A stretch of DNA of 64,000 nucleotides from Acidobacteriota bacterium. GTDB taxonomy: Bacteria; Acidobacteriota; Terriglobia; Acidiferrales; UBA7541. The stretch spans positions 1-64,000 of the forward strand of contig PMTV01000055.1 in assembly GCA_003167215.1 (NCBI GenBank). Reading direction: 5' to 3'. A program made the position numbers and the translations under genes. Positions 34,074 to 42,609 of the stretch are shown here, in pieces. A model generated the notes under the pieces. That model did no database searches. It was given only the letters and a program-made list of their open reading frames with translations, and was not told where the DNA came from. Each line of letters opens with the position of its first letter. Position 1 is the stretch's first letter.

Positions 34074-36599
34074 CTACGGTTGTGGCTTTGGGTTATCCGG
34101 AGGCTTCTTACTTGATCCAAATATACCAAAAACCTTGCCAAGAAACCCCTTTTTCTTTTCGGCGTCGGCGGGAGAGTTCTGTTCGGCCGGGTTTGCCGCT
34201 GCGGGCGGCTGAGCCGCGGAATTGGCGGCCGGCGGAACGGGTTCGCCGTTCTTACCGAATAAATGCGATAGCCATGTGCCGGGAGTTTGCGCTAAATGGC
34301 CGTGCAGCTCGCAGTATTGGGTGGGTTCGCTCCCCGACACAAAATACTCAGTAACCGTTTCCGGGCAAGCGGGGGTGGCGAGTTGCCCGCTACGCGGGTC
34401 AATCGATTCGGCCATCACGCCGGGGGGAGGATCGAAAGGCTGTGTGTTGCGGTAGCGAGGCAATTCAACGGCGCGCTTCATGAAATCCGCCCAAAGAGGA
34501 GCGGCCACCTGGCTGCCTGACAATCCCAAATCTCGATTATCGTCAAACCCGATCCAGATGACGCATAAGAGATTTGAAGTGAACCCCGCAAACCATCCAT
34601 CACGCGAAGTCCCGGTCTTCCCTGCCGCCGGTGCGGTGAAGCCCAATGAGCGCACAGACGCGCCTGTCCCGCGATTGATAACATCCTCCATCAGGCTGGT
34701 CACCAGGAAAGCCACGCGCGGGTCCAGCACCGCGCGCGAACGCGGGGCAGCGGACTCTTCTACGCTGCCGTCGGCGGCCAGCACGCTGCGCAGGAAAATG
34801 GGCTCGGAACGAAGGCCGTTGGTAGCAAAAGGTGTGTAGCCCGCGGCCACATCAACGGGCGTCATCTCATACGCGCCAAGAGCGACGGCGGGAGTAGCCT
34901 GAATGTTGGAGCCCAGCCCCATTTGCCGGGCGACTTCCACAACGCGCTGATAACCAATTAGCTGGGCCACCTGCACGGTCGCGACGTTGAGGGAATGAAT
35001 CAGGGCATCTCGCACGGTGACGGTGCCGTAGAAATCTTCGCCATAATTGTCAGGGGTGTATTCCTTGCCATCGAAATCGAAGGTGGTCGGGACATCCTGC
35101 ACGGTGGTAACCGGAGTGACGACCGGCGTCAGCCCCTGAGCCGCGTTCGAGAACGCAGCGGCATATACGAAGGGCTTGAACACGGAACCCGGCTGGCGAT
35201 GAGCCAGGGCATGATTAAGCTGGCTTTCGCCGTAGTTGCGGCCGCCGATTAACGCGCGAATCTCTCCGGTATGCGGATCGAGCGCCACCAGCGCCACTTG
35301 CACCGTGGGAACGGTCTGACCCTTTTTCTTCCAAGCCGCGTAGCGCTTCTCCAGGAGTTTGTCCACGCCGACCATTCCGGCATCGACTGCCGCGCTCGCG
35401 GCGCGCTGAAGGTCGGGATCGAGCGTGGTGTAAACACGATAGCTTTGCGTCTGCAGGTCGGTTTCGGAGAATTGCTCAAGAAGATGGTCTTTCACCATAT
35501 CCACAAAATAAGGCGCGGAACTGCTGCCGAGGCCTCCGATCACGAAGTGAAGCTTGTATTTCTTGGCGCCATCGGCCTGCTCTTGGGTGACGTAGCCGTT
35601 CTCGACCATCTGCGCGAGAACGCGATCGCGCGATTCGATGGCGCGATCCATGTGACGCTCGGCGGCCGAATAACGATTCGGCGCGCGTATAATTCCCGCC
35701 AGGAAGGACATTTCCGCGAGATTCAGCTCGCGAACATCCTTGCCGAAATAGGCTTGAGCGCCTTCGCCGAATCCCCGAATGGCGAAGCTGCCGCGATTAC
35801 CCAGGTAAATTTCGTTCGCGTACAACTCGAAAATCTGCTGCTTCGAAAAACGCTGGTCGATTTCAAAAGCCATCAGCGTTTCTTTCACCTTTCGGCGCCA
35901 CTCGCGCTTAGTGGAAAAGAAAAAGCTTCGCGCTACCTGCATGTCAATCGTGCTGGCGCCTTGCGCGCGATGGCCGATCTTCAAATCGGCAAGCGCGGCG
36001 CCCAGAACGCGAACGATGTCGAAACCTCCGTGCTCGAAGAAGCGTTTGTCTTCGGCGGCGAGGACCGCGTTCACCATATCTTTGGGCAAATCGTCGAAGC
36101 GGACGATGCGGCGCTTCTCACGGGAACTGTCAAAAAGATTGGTGATTACTTCCGGTTCGAGTTCGGCGGCGTCGCGCACCGCCCCGTCGGAAATTTGCGT
36201 TATCCGCGAAATGGACGGGCCGGTGAAGACCACGCGCAACGCGTTTCCGCCATGAAAGAAGGATTGGTCGGACGGCTTGATATCAACCGTGTTGCCCTTC
36301 ACGTGAATCTGCCCGGGCGCCCCGGGAACTTCGCCATCCTGGTAACCGGCGCGCAGAAGATATTCGGTAAGGTCGCCGGGCCGGAACTCTTCGCCGGTGT
36401 AAATGTGCCCGGGAGCGGAATAAACGCGGGAGGTATTCTGGAAGATCTGGCCGGTGAGGCGCTGGTCGATCAGATGGCCGAACTGGATGTAGTAGTACGC
36501 AAAAACTGAGGTTGCTGCGACGAACACAGCTAAAGCCGCAACCAGCACCGCGATGCCGGCCCGGGAGGTCCAGAATCCTGGGGCGATTCGAATCCGCAA
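34074..36599 (-). CDS. Class A penicillin-binding protein (PBP1B-like)
   Basis: 841-residue bifunctional murein synthase. TTG start at 36599 with GGAG 7 nt ahead. Short cytoplasmic N-terminus, one membrane span (AGIAVLVAALAVFVAATSVF), then a UB2H-like region (residues 45-150; VYSAPGHIYTGEEFRPGDL). Glycosyltransferase 51 domain: E183 in LAAEDKRFFEHGG, GASTIDMQVAR, RKVKETLMAFEID, YANEIYLGN. Transpeptidase domain: S472 in RQPGSVFKPFVY, SLNVAT, and KTGTSRDGW. After the KTG box come about 180 residues including a Cys-containing segment (PACPETVTEYF) and a Pro/Ala/Lys-rich tail. In GT51 motif 2 the usual STxTxQ reads STIDMQ. It is followed by the secreted TPR gene. Confidence 0.94.
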   Translation of the reverse strand: MRIRIAPGFWTSRAGIAVLVAALAVFVAATSVFAYYYIQFGHLIDQRLTGQIFQNTSRVYSAPGHIYTGEEFRPGDLTEYLLRAGYQDGEVPGAPGQIHVKGNTVDIKPSDQSFFHGGNALRVVFTGPSISRITQISDGAVRDAAELEPEVITNLFDSSREKRRIVRFDDLPKDMVNAVLAAEDKRFFEHGGFDIVRVLGAALADLKIGHRAQGASTIDMQVARSFFFSTKREWRRKVKETLMAFEIDQRFSKQQIFELYANEIYLGNRGSFAIRGFGEGAQAYFGKDVRELNLAEMSFLAGIIRAPNRYSAAERHMDRAIESRDRVLAQMVENGYVTQEQADGAKKYKLHFVIGGLGSSSAPYFVDMVKDHLLEQFSETDLQTQSYRVYTTLDPDLQRAASAAVDAGMVGVDKLLEKRYAAWKKKGQTVPTVQVALVALDPHTGEIRALIGGRNYGESQLNHALAHRQPGSVFKPFVYAAAFSNAAQGLTPVVTPVTTVQDVPTTFDFDGKEYTPDNYGEDFYGTVTVRDALIHSLNVATVQVAQLIGYQRVVEVARQMGLGSNIQATPAVALGAYEMTPVDVAAGYTPFATNGLRSEPIFLRSVLAADGSVEESAAPRSRAVLDPRVAFLVTSLMEDVINRGTGASVRSLGFTAPAAGKTGTSRDGWFAGFTSNLLCVIWIGFDDNRDLGLSGSQVAAPLWADFMKRAVELPRYRNTQPFDPPPGVMAESIDPRSGQLATPACPETVTEYFVSGSEPTQYCELHGHLAQTPGTWLSHLFGKNGEPVPPAANSAAQPPAAANPAEQNSPADAEKKKGFLGKVFGIFGSSKKPPDNPKPQP

Positions 36600-36712
36600 T
36601 CGGTTTCTCCGCTATAGCTTGAAAGGGGCGACTGAAGCCATCCAGAGTCCGCAAGTTAGTACGGCGCTTCCAAGGCTTACATTCCCGACTTCCACTATAT
36701 TAGATTGGCGGT

Positions 36713-37090
36713 TTAAAGCGAGTGGTTGTCCCCGTGGGCATGGAATTCCAGATTGAATTGATTGAATTTCAAGTCTACCGGAACGGTGTAGTCTATGGTT
36801 ATTTGAACCGTGTTGTTGTCATTGGATACGTGGATGTCGTCGCGCTTGGCCGGGACCCCGAGTTCCTGTACTTTCTTCCAAACATCCTCGCGGATCTCGT
36901 CGTTGGTTTTCCGGTTGTATCCGGCGAAACGCGCCTCCGTCTTCATGGCATCCTGAAGCTGGTAGTTCGTGAAGTATGGCGGAGCAAGCATGACGCCCAC
37001 GAAGATCATCGATCCCAAAATGAGCAGGGTCAGCAGCAAATTGATCTTCGATCCGCCGCGCTGTTCGACCCGCATTGCTTGCGCCTTCAC
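36713..37090 (-). CDS. Small single-span membrane protein
   Basis: 125 residues from GTG 37090 (GGAGG 10 nt ahead); an in-frame ATG five codons in (MRVEQRGGSK) is an alternative. N-terminal basic segment, one membrane span (INLLLTLLILGSMIFVGVML), then a 75-residue extracytoplasmic domain (TNYQLQDAMKTEARFAGYNR, DVWKKVQELGVPAKRDDIHV, VQITIDYTVPVDLKFNQFNL). The arrangement resembles DUF4845-type proteins: short span, then an amphipathic helix and a beta hairpin. Function unknown. It sits between proS and the class A PBP gene on the same strand, 128 nt after proS. Confidence 0.75.
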   Translation of the reverse strand: MKAQAMRVEQRGGSKINLLLTLLILGSMIFVGVMLAPPYFTNYQLQDAMKTEARFAGYNRKTNDEIREDVWKKVQELGVPAKRDDIHVSNDNNTVQITIDYTVPVDLKFNQFNLEFHAHGDNHSL

Positions 37091-37218
37091 AGTTAAAATA
37101 CCTCCGTGGGACTGAACCCCATCGGTGCAGGTATCCTAGCACTGTGGTTCCCGGCGGATAAGGGTGGCGAACAAACGGTGTACGGAATGAGTAAACGCCG
37201 GGGTTAAGCCCGGTAGGC

Positions 37219-38658
37219 TTAGTATGCGCGGGCGAAGATACCCTTCTCTTTCGAAATCTCGCCGCACTGAACGCACTTGCCGGTTCCTCCGGGTTGGTCA
37301 AGGGGAATGCATCTCATGGTAGCTTTGGTTTCTTCTTTAATCTTCGCCTCGCATTCGCTGCGACCGCACCACCAGGAAAAGGCGAAACCCTTTTCTACAG
37401 CTTTCTTGAACTCTTCGTAGGTTGCGGTTTCGAATGTGTTGGCGTTTCGAAAGGCCAGCGCGCGGTCGTAGAGCGACTTCTGAATTTCTTCAAGCAACTT
37501 GGCGACGCTCGCGGCTAGATCCTGCTGCGAGACGAAGGACTTTCCTTCTTTGCCGGGGCGGTCACGGCGCGCGAGCACCACCGAGCCTTTGGCCACGTCT
37601 TTCGGGCCAATCTCAAGACGCAGCGGCACACCGCGCATTTCCCAATCGTTGAATTTAAAACCGGGACTGACTCCTTCGCGTTCATCCATTTTTACGCGGA
37701 TGCCTGCCGCCACCAGCTCTTTGCGTAATTTTTGAGCGCATTCCAGGACGCTCGACTTTTCGTCCTCGGTCTTATAAATGGGCACGATTACCAGCTGGAA
37801 CGGAGCGAGACGCGGTGGAAAAATCAGCCCCTGATCGTCTCCATGTACCATGATAATGGCGCCGATAAAGCGCGTTGAGAGACCCCACGAAGTCGTCCAG
37901 CAATGCTGGTGCACGCCATTTTTGTCGAGATAGCGGATCTCAAACGCTTTCGCAAAATTTTGCCCGAGGTTGTGGGAAGTTCCGGCCTGCAAAGCTTTGC
38001 CATCGCCCATCATGGCTTCGATGGAGAAAGTCTGGTCAGCCCCCGCAAAGCGCTCGGAATCCGATTTGCGGCCTGGAATCACCGGGACTGCGGCTTCGCG
38101 CACGGCAAAGTCCGTATAGATGTCGAGCATCTGGCGGGTCTCGAAATCAGCCTCTTCGAACGTCGCGTGCGCGGTATGGCCCTCCTGCCAGAAAAACTCC
38201 AGCGTCCGGAGAAATAGCTTGGTTCGCAGCTCCCAGCGCACCACACTGTTCCACTGGTTGATTAATACAGGCAGGTCGCGGTAAGACTGAATCCATTTCG
38301 CATACGCGTAACCGATGATGGTCTCCGAAGTCGGACGTATGACGAGAGGCTCTTCCAGCTCTTCGCCGCCCCCGTGGGTTACGACCGCAAGCTCGGGTGA
38401 AAATCCGGCCACGTGGGATTTTTCTTTCTCGATGAAACTGCGCGGAATCAATAGAGGGAAGGCCGCATTTACGTGACCGGTAGCCTTGAACCGGCTATCC
38501 AGCGCCGCCGTGATGTTTTCCCATAGGGCCCAGCCGTAAGGCCGCACGATCATGCAGCCGCGCACCGGCGCATAATCAGCCAGCTCGGCACGGAGAACCA
38601 CTTGGTTGTACCACTCCGAATAATCCTCCCCTCGGGTGGGAAGTTTCTGGTCTGACAT
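37219..38658 (-). CDS. proS: Prolyl-tRNA synthetase, archaeal/eukaryal-type
   Basis: 479 residues: the short ProRS type without the roughly 180-residue editing insertion between motifs 2 and 3 that typical bacterial ProRS carries. Class II landmarks: motif 1 region CMIVRPYGWALWENITAALD, motif 2 WNSVVRWELRTKLFLRTLEF with FFWQEGHTAHATFEEAD, motif 3 near TSWGLSTRFIGAIIMVHGDD. An anticodon-binding domain follows (LAPFQLVIVPIY). The C-terminal extension has four Cys in two pairs (WCGRSECEAK; GKCVQCGEIS), the zinc-binding domain of this type. The ATG is separated from the upstream gene by 214 bp. Lacking the insertion domain, clearing Ala-tRNA(Pro) would need a separate ProX-type protein, not found here. 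Confidence 0.95.
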   Translation of the reverse strand: MSDQKLPTRGEDYSEWYNQVVLRAELADYAPVRGCMIVRPYGWALWENITAALDSRFKATGHVNAAFPLLIPRSFIEKEKSHVAGFSPELAVVTHGGGEELEEPLVIRPTSETIIGYAYAKWIQSYRDLPVLINQWNSVVRWELRTKLFLRTLEFFWQEGHTAHATFEEADFETRQMLDIYTDFAVREAAVPVIPGRKSDSERFAGADQTFSIEAMMGDGKALQAGTSHNLGQNFAKAFEIRYLDKNGVHQHCWTTSWGLSTRFIGAIIMVHGDDQGLIFPPRLAPFQLVIVPIYKTEDEKSSVLECAQKLRKELVAAGIRVKMDEREGVSPGFKFNDWEMRGVPLRLEIGPKDVAKGSVVLARRDRPGKEGKSFVSQQDLAASVAKLLEEIQKSLYDRALAFRNANTFETATYEEFKKAVEKGFAFSWWCGRSECEAKIKEETKATMRCIPLDQPGGTGKCVQCGEISKEKGIFARAY

Positions 38659-38795
38659 AGGATAATTGGCTCTTTTCTGCTCCGAATTGAAACGGTGCGT
38701 GGACGTTAGCCCATCACGCGAGCACGCAATCGAGTTAGGTTAGGGGAGACGGCATCCGAAGTCAACCCGGTGACGTTTTATGAATTTTTTGAGTG

Positions 38796-38814
38796 AACGA
38801 AAAGCTATTTCGTT
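38796..38814. promoter_or_regulatory. Inverted repeat upstream of the 38873 gene
   Basis: AACGAAA (38796-38802), 5-nt centre, TTTCGTT (38808-38814), in an AT-rich patch just after TTTTTTGAGT and overlapping TTATAGG, i.e. within a plausible promoter spacer. A dimeric regulator site is a reasonable guess. Confidence 0.35.
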
Positions 38815-38872
38815 ATAGGCTGTTCGCCTGGTTCCCCGCCAGAGTTGCCCTAAATTAAAGGAGTTTAAAGAG

Positions 38873-39658
38873 ATGAAGATGTGTCGAGCCGGGTTTTTAA
38901 TAGTTGCGATCATGTTGTTCTTGGTAAATCAGCCGTTGGCAAAGGCGCAGTCGTCGAGCGGATCCGGCACTTCAACTCAGAGTCCGAGTCAGACCCAAAC
39001 GCCGCCGCAAAGTGCCCCGCCCTCTTCGTCGAGCTCTTCGAATGTGCAGCCCGGGCTGACGTCGTACCAGCGCCCGTCAGAGGGTAAGAAACTACGGAAT
39101 TTCGCGTTCGATGCGTTTGGTCCATACGCATTCATCGGCTCCGCAGCAACTGCCGGAATCCAGCAGGCCGACACGGCTGGTAGCTCGCACAACCCGGCGG
39201 GCATCCCCCCGGATTGGGGGCAGGGCTGGGATTCGTATGGAGCTCGATTTGGAAGCGACTTTGGAATCAACCTTGTTACCCAAACCGCTCGTTATACCAT
39301 GGCTCAAATCTTGCATGAAGATACGATTTACTACCGCTGCGAATGCTCCGGTATCTTTGCGAGAACGAAGCATGCGTTGATTTCAACGGTCACGGCGCGC
39401 AGAGGCGACGACGGGCATCGCGTGATCTCCTTCTCGGCGATCGCGGCTCCCTATGCCGGTACCGAAGCGGCTGCTTTACTGTGGTTTCCGAACCGTTACG
39501 ATGCCATGGACGGCTTCCGGATGGGCAATTACAACCTGTTGATACAAGGTGGCCTGAACCTCGCGCTGGAATTTATCTACGGCGGCCCGCATACGCTGCT
39601 GAGCCACCATCACGTGCCGGTGCTCTCCAACGCGACAGGATCAAATCCGGGCAACTAA
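38873..39658 (+). CDS. Exported envelope protein, family shared with the convergent neighbour
   Basis: 261 residues. Signal peptide (CRAGFLIVAIMLFLVNQPLA ending near KAQ), then a 35-residue Ser/Thr/Gln/Pro-rich linker. The folded part contains FAFDAFGPYAFIGSAATAGI, DSYGARFGSDFGINLVTQTA, LHEDTIYYRCECSGIFARTK and AIAAPYAGTEAAALLWFPN, ending with a hydrophobic region (LLIQGGLNLALEFIYGG). The alternation of small and aromatic residues with glycines suggests membrane or barrel-like insertion. The convergent gene at 39849-40697 has the same order of segments. ATG 38873 has AAAGGAG ahead. A strong terminator follows. Function unknown. Confidence 0.75.
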   Translation: MKMCRAGFLIVAIMLFLVNQPLAKAQSSSGSGTSTQSPSQTQTPPQSAPPSSSSSSNVQPGLTSYQRPSEGKKLRNFAFDAFGPYAFIGSAATAGIQQADTAGSSHNPAGIPPDWGQGWDSYGARFGSDFGINLVTQTARYTMAQILHEDTIYYRCECSGIFARTKHALISTVTARRGDDGHRVISFSAIAAPYAGTEAAALLWFPNRYDAMDGFRMGNYNLLIQGGLNLALEFIYGGPHTLLSHHHVPVLSNATGSNPGN

Positions 39659-39683
39659 CAGAACCAGGAACTGCTATATCGGG

Positions 39684-39730
39684 GAGCGCTGCGACGAAGG
39701 CTTGTGACTCGTCCAGCGCTCTCTTTTTTT
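39684..39730 (+). terminator. Strong intrinsic terminator
   Basis: GAGCGCTG (39684-39691) pairs with CAGCGCTC (39714-39721), and inside it GACGA (39693-39697) with TCGTC (39709-39713), leaving an 11-nt loop; then TCTTTTTTT at 39722-39730. It lies 25 nt after the 38873 gene. Confidence 0.9.
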
Positions 39731-39848
39731 GCTCGCACAACATCCCCGACCACTATTCTCAGTGAGAGAAGACAGGACTAGGCTTTCTTTCGACGCAATT
39801 ATTCCCTTCGTTTGGTTATCAGCCTTTGAAACGGTGAGGTTTTCCTAC

Positions 39849-40697
39849 TTACGGCTGCGGCTGGGTCTTGTCTTTGTGATAATGGCGGCGAATGTCCGGC
39901 CAGAACTCGTTTAGCACGATCCTGATGGCGTCGTAAGCCACTTGGGTGCCCCATACCGAGGCAGTGTTCGAAAAAGTCTGATCGGCTGCAGGATGATAGC
40001 TATAGGTGGAGATTGCTGCTCCCATCCCGCTCCCCAAGACTTCGCCATAGTTGAAGGTATTGTGTCCGGAATCCGTCCGCGTAATGAGGAGGCGGCTCAA
40101 CGCGTAACCGGTGCGGTGCACAAAAGTTCCTTTACCCAACTGATAATAGCGAGGATCGGTGCGCATGACGGCGGGCACAACGGCATTGACCATATAATTC
40201 TCGATCGTGCCGTCGGCGAAGGCGGTCCCGAAGCGCTTGGCATATCCTTCCGCACCTTGGCCGTAAGCGGGTTCGCTGTTCTCCGCCTGGCTTATCGCCG
40301 CGAGAGCCGCATACCAGGGATATTGCACATAGTCGAATGAAGAACGCGTCGCAACTTTGAACTTTTGGCCCGCAGTGAGCGGAGGAACGTGCGCGGAATT
40401 TTCCAGGGTCAGAAAATTCGGCAAGGCGAAGAACAGACGGTCATTCGAGGTGCCCTGATTCTTCTGATCTTTGGTGTCTTGACTCGTTTGTCCAGGTTGC
40501 GTCTGCGGCTGGGCAGGGGTGGCTACGGGCGGCGTTGGTTGCTGCTGTTGCCCAGGGGCAGTAGCCGGCGGCTGATCCGGCTGGCTTGCAGGTGGATTGG
40601 CAGGTGGGTTGCCATCCTGCGCATAAACGGATGCCGCACAAGTGAAAATCAAAAGAAGAAACACCCCTCTGGCAATCATTCCACACGAACACTTCAA
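39849..40697 (-). CDS. Exported envelope protein, paralogue-like to the convergent gene
   Basis: 282 residues. Signal peptide (MIARGVFLLLIFTCAASVYA, ending near AQDG), then a roughly 60-residue low-complexity linker of Pro, Gln, Asn and Thr (QPDQPPATAPGQQQQPTPPV). The folded part aligns by eye with the neighbour: SSFDYVQYPWYAALAAISQA, YGQGAEGYAKRFGTAFADGT, VMRTDPRYYQLGKGTFVHRT, and the C-terminal NTASVWGTQVAYDAIRIVLN. Shared core pattern: small-residue helix, Y(G/A)xRFG, then a short 'D-x-x-Y-Y' segment and R-x-x-(H/Y)A(L). Probably cell-envelope located. Function unknown. It is convergent with the 38873 gene, with the terminator between. Confidence 0.75.
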   Translation of the reverse strand: MKCSCGMIARGVFLLLIFTCAASVYAQDGNPPANPPASQPDQPPATAPGQQQQPTPPVATPAQPQTQPGQTSQDTKDQKNQGTSNDRLFFALPNFLTLENSAHVPPLTAGQKFKVATRSSFDYVQYPWYAALAAISQAENSEPAYGQGAEGYAKRFGTAFADGTIENYMVNAVVPAVMRTDPRYYQLGKGTFVHRTGYALSRLLITRTDSGHNTFNYGEVLGSGMGAAISTYSYHPAADQTFSNTASVWGTQVAYDAIRIVLNEFWPDIRRHYHKDKTQPQP

Positions 40698-40965
40698 GAT
40701 GAGCCCTCCCCTAGGCTATTCGATTAATCAGAACCTAAAGTTCCTTCTGTTTGGCGGCAAGAATCAGCGGCCGGTTCCCTTTGGATAGAAATATTGCTTT
40801 TTGAAGCTCACAACTCCGCGGCGCAGCTCGGTGTTTTTAGATGTATGGACAGCTCTTTTCCGTTGCCAGCAAAGAGTACGAAGATGATACAACAAGCCGC
40901 TCAGTTCATTTAAATTTACGCCTTCGGGAAACTAAAGAGTGACGGGCAAGCGGCACCGCCATTCA
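40698..40965. other. Gene-free stretch between divergent genes
   Basis: Separates the 5' ends of the 39849-40697 gene and glyA; with the glyA leader the non-coding interval is about 320 bp. The glyA promoter starts at its right edge. The rest is AT-richer than the surroundings, and I see no ORF or structured RNA in it that I can support. Confidence 0.5.
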
Positions 40966-40995
40966 TTGCAAACAGCCCGCCGGCTCCGATAGAAT
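40966..40995 (+). promoter_or_regulatory. glyA: Promoter of glyA
   Basis: TTGCAA (40966-40971), 18-nt spacer, TAGAAT (40990-40995, five of six consensus positions). Predicted start near 41002 gives a leader of about 55 nt that contains the upstream ORF. Confidence 0.6.
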
Positions 40996-41020
40996 CACGT
41001 TCGCGTTCCTTGGAGCGCGC

Positions 41021-41056
41021 ATGAAGCTGACACTGCGAAACTTTCTGGTGCGATGA
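41021..41056 (+). CDS. 11-codon upstream ORF in the glyA leader
   Basis: ATG 41021 has GGAG at 41012-41015 ahead and encodes [11 protein letters not shown], stopping at TGA 41054-41056, one nt before the glyA ATG at 41058. glyA itself has no separate good ribosome site, so its translation could depend on re-initiation after this leader. There is no run of codons for one amino acid and no obvious attenuator stem. Whether it is translated is unproven. Confidence 0.45.
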   Translation: MKLTLRNFLVR

Positions 41057-41057
41057 A

Positions 41058-42383
41058 ATGACACACGACAGCCCTGAATTGGTGAGGATGAGCCGTTCGC
41101 TGGACGAAGTCGATCCCGAAGTGGCAGAAGCATTGCGCGACGAAGTACGCCGGCAAGCTACCGGGCTCGAACTCATCGCGTCCGAAAATTTCGTTTCGGA
41201 AGCTGTGCTGGAAGCCGCGGGTTCGGTCTTCACCAACAAATATGCCGAAGGCTACCCGGGGAAACGATATTACGGCGGCTGCGAGAATGTTGACCGCGTC
41301 GAGCGGCTCGCCATCGAACGTGCGAAACAGCTTTTCGGCGCGGAGCATGCGAACGTCCAGGCGCATTCCGGCACGCAGGCCAACATCTCCGTTTATATGA
41401 CCGCGCTCGAGCCCGGCGCCACCGTGCTGGGAATGAATCTGGCGCACGGCGGCCATTTGACTCACGGCCATCCGCTGAATTTCTCCGGCAAGACCTACAA
41501 GTTCGTCGCCTACGGAGTTACGAAAGAAACCGAGACCATTGACTACGACGAAATCGAGCGATTAACGCGCGAACATCAGCCCAAAATGATCGTTGCCGGC
41601 GCCAGCGCCTACGCGCGCATCATCGACTTTCCGCGCATCGCGAAAATCGCCCAATCCCCCGGCTCGCTCTTCTTCGTGGATATGGCGCATATCGCAGGTT
41701 TGGTGGCAGCGGGTTTGCATCCCAGCCCCGTGCCGTACGCCGATTTTGTTTCGACCACTACGCACAAGACGCTCCGAGGGCCGCGCGGCGGCCTGGTTCT
41801 CTGCCGCGAAAAATATGCCAAGGATTTGGATCGCATCACGTTTCCCGGCCTACAGGGCGGCCCTTTGGAACACGTGATCGCAGCCAAGGCTGTCTGCCTG
41901 AAAGAAGCGGCGGCGCCGGAGTTCCGCGAATATCAAAAGCAGGTCGTGGCGAACGCGCGGGCGCTGGCTGCAGGTCTCGCGAAACTGGGCTTCCGCATCG
42001 TCACGGGCGGCACGGACAACCATCTATTTCTTGTTGATATGCACTCGCGGGGGATCACCGGACGTGACGCCGAATTGGCCCTCGAGCGTTCCGGCATGAC
42101 CGTCAATAAGAACGCCATCCCTTTCGATCCGCTGCCGCCCATGAAGGCCGGCGGAATTCGCGTGGGCAGTCCCGCGGTCACCACACGCGGGATGCGCGAG
42201 CCGGAAATGGAGAAAATTGCCGGATGGATCGCGGAAGTGCTTACGCACCTGGGCGATACTGCGATCGAGCAGCGAGTTCGAAAAGAGGTTGCCACGCTCG
42301 CAGAAAAGTTTCCGCTGTACGTGCGCCGGCTCGAAGCCGCCAATAGAGCTGAAATGCTGCACACTCAACGCGCAAATAACTAG
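41058..42383 (+). CDS. glyA: Serine hydroxymethyltransferase
   Basis: 441 residues. PLP enzyme that converts serine and tetrahydrofolate to glycine and 5,10-methylene-THF; the main source of one-carbon units and thus linked to the methyl cycle genes (metK, ahcY) in this window. Landmarks: [70 protein letters not shown] lysine K237 in [49 protein letters not shown] 41058 gives the usual N-terminus. Single gene with its own promoter and upstream ORF. Confidence 0.97.
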   Translation: MTHDSPELVRMSRSLDEVDPEVAEALRDEVRRQATGLELIASENFVSEAVLEAAGSVFTNKYAEGYPGKRYYGGCENVDRVERLAIERAKQLFGAEHANVQAHSGTQANISVYMTALEPGATVLGMNLAHGGHLTHGHPLNFSGKTYKFVAYGVTKETETIDYDEIERLTREHQPKMIVAGASAYARIIDFPRIAKIAQSPGSLFFVDMAHIAGLVAAGLHPSPVPYADFVSTTTHKTLRGPRGGLVLCREKYAKDLDRITFPGLQGGPLEHVIAAKAVCLKEAAAPEFREYQKQVVANARALAAGLAKLGFRIVTGGTDNHLFLVDMHSRGITGRDAELALERSGMTVNKNAIPFDPLPPMKAGGIRVGSPAVTTRGMREPEMEKIAGWIAEVLTHLGDTAIEQRVRKEVATLAEKFPLYVRRLEAANRAEMLHTQRANN

Positions 42384-42609
42384 AGACGCGCGCACAGCAA
42401 ATGGCCTTCCCGTCGTTTCAGCCAGGTACATGTATGCCTCTCTGGGTCAGTTCATATAGCTTTTGCCAAATTCACACCATATTCGCCCCGTAAATCCTTT
42501 CGCAGGCTGTGATGCAAACGACAAAATCTCCACTTTGGTATTCCAGTTGCCAGCTTTCCACTTGGCGGTGGATTCAAAGGTAGTCCCCACCCCCTGACAA
42601 AGGCCGACG

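Noticed and set aside
34074-36599. STIDMQ in GT51 motif 2 of the class A PBP as evidence of an inactive glycosyltransferase
   Set aside because: The catalytic Glu (E183) and other motifs are intact, and related proteins vary at these positions (e.g. STLTMQ), so inactivity is not supported.
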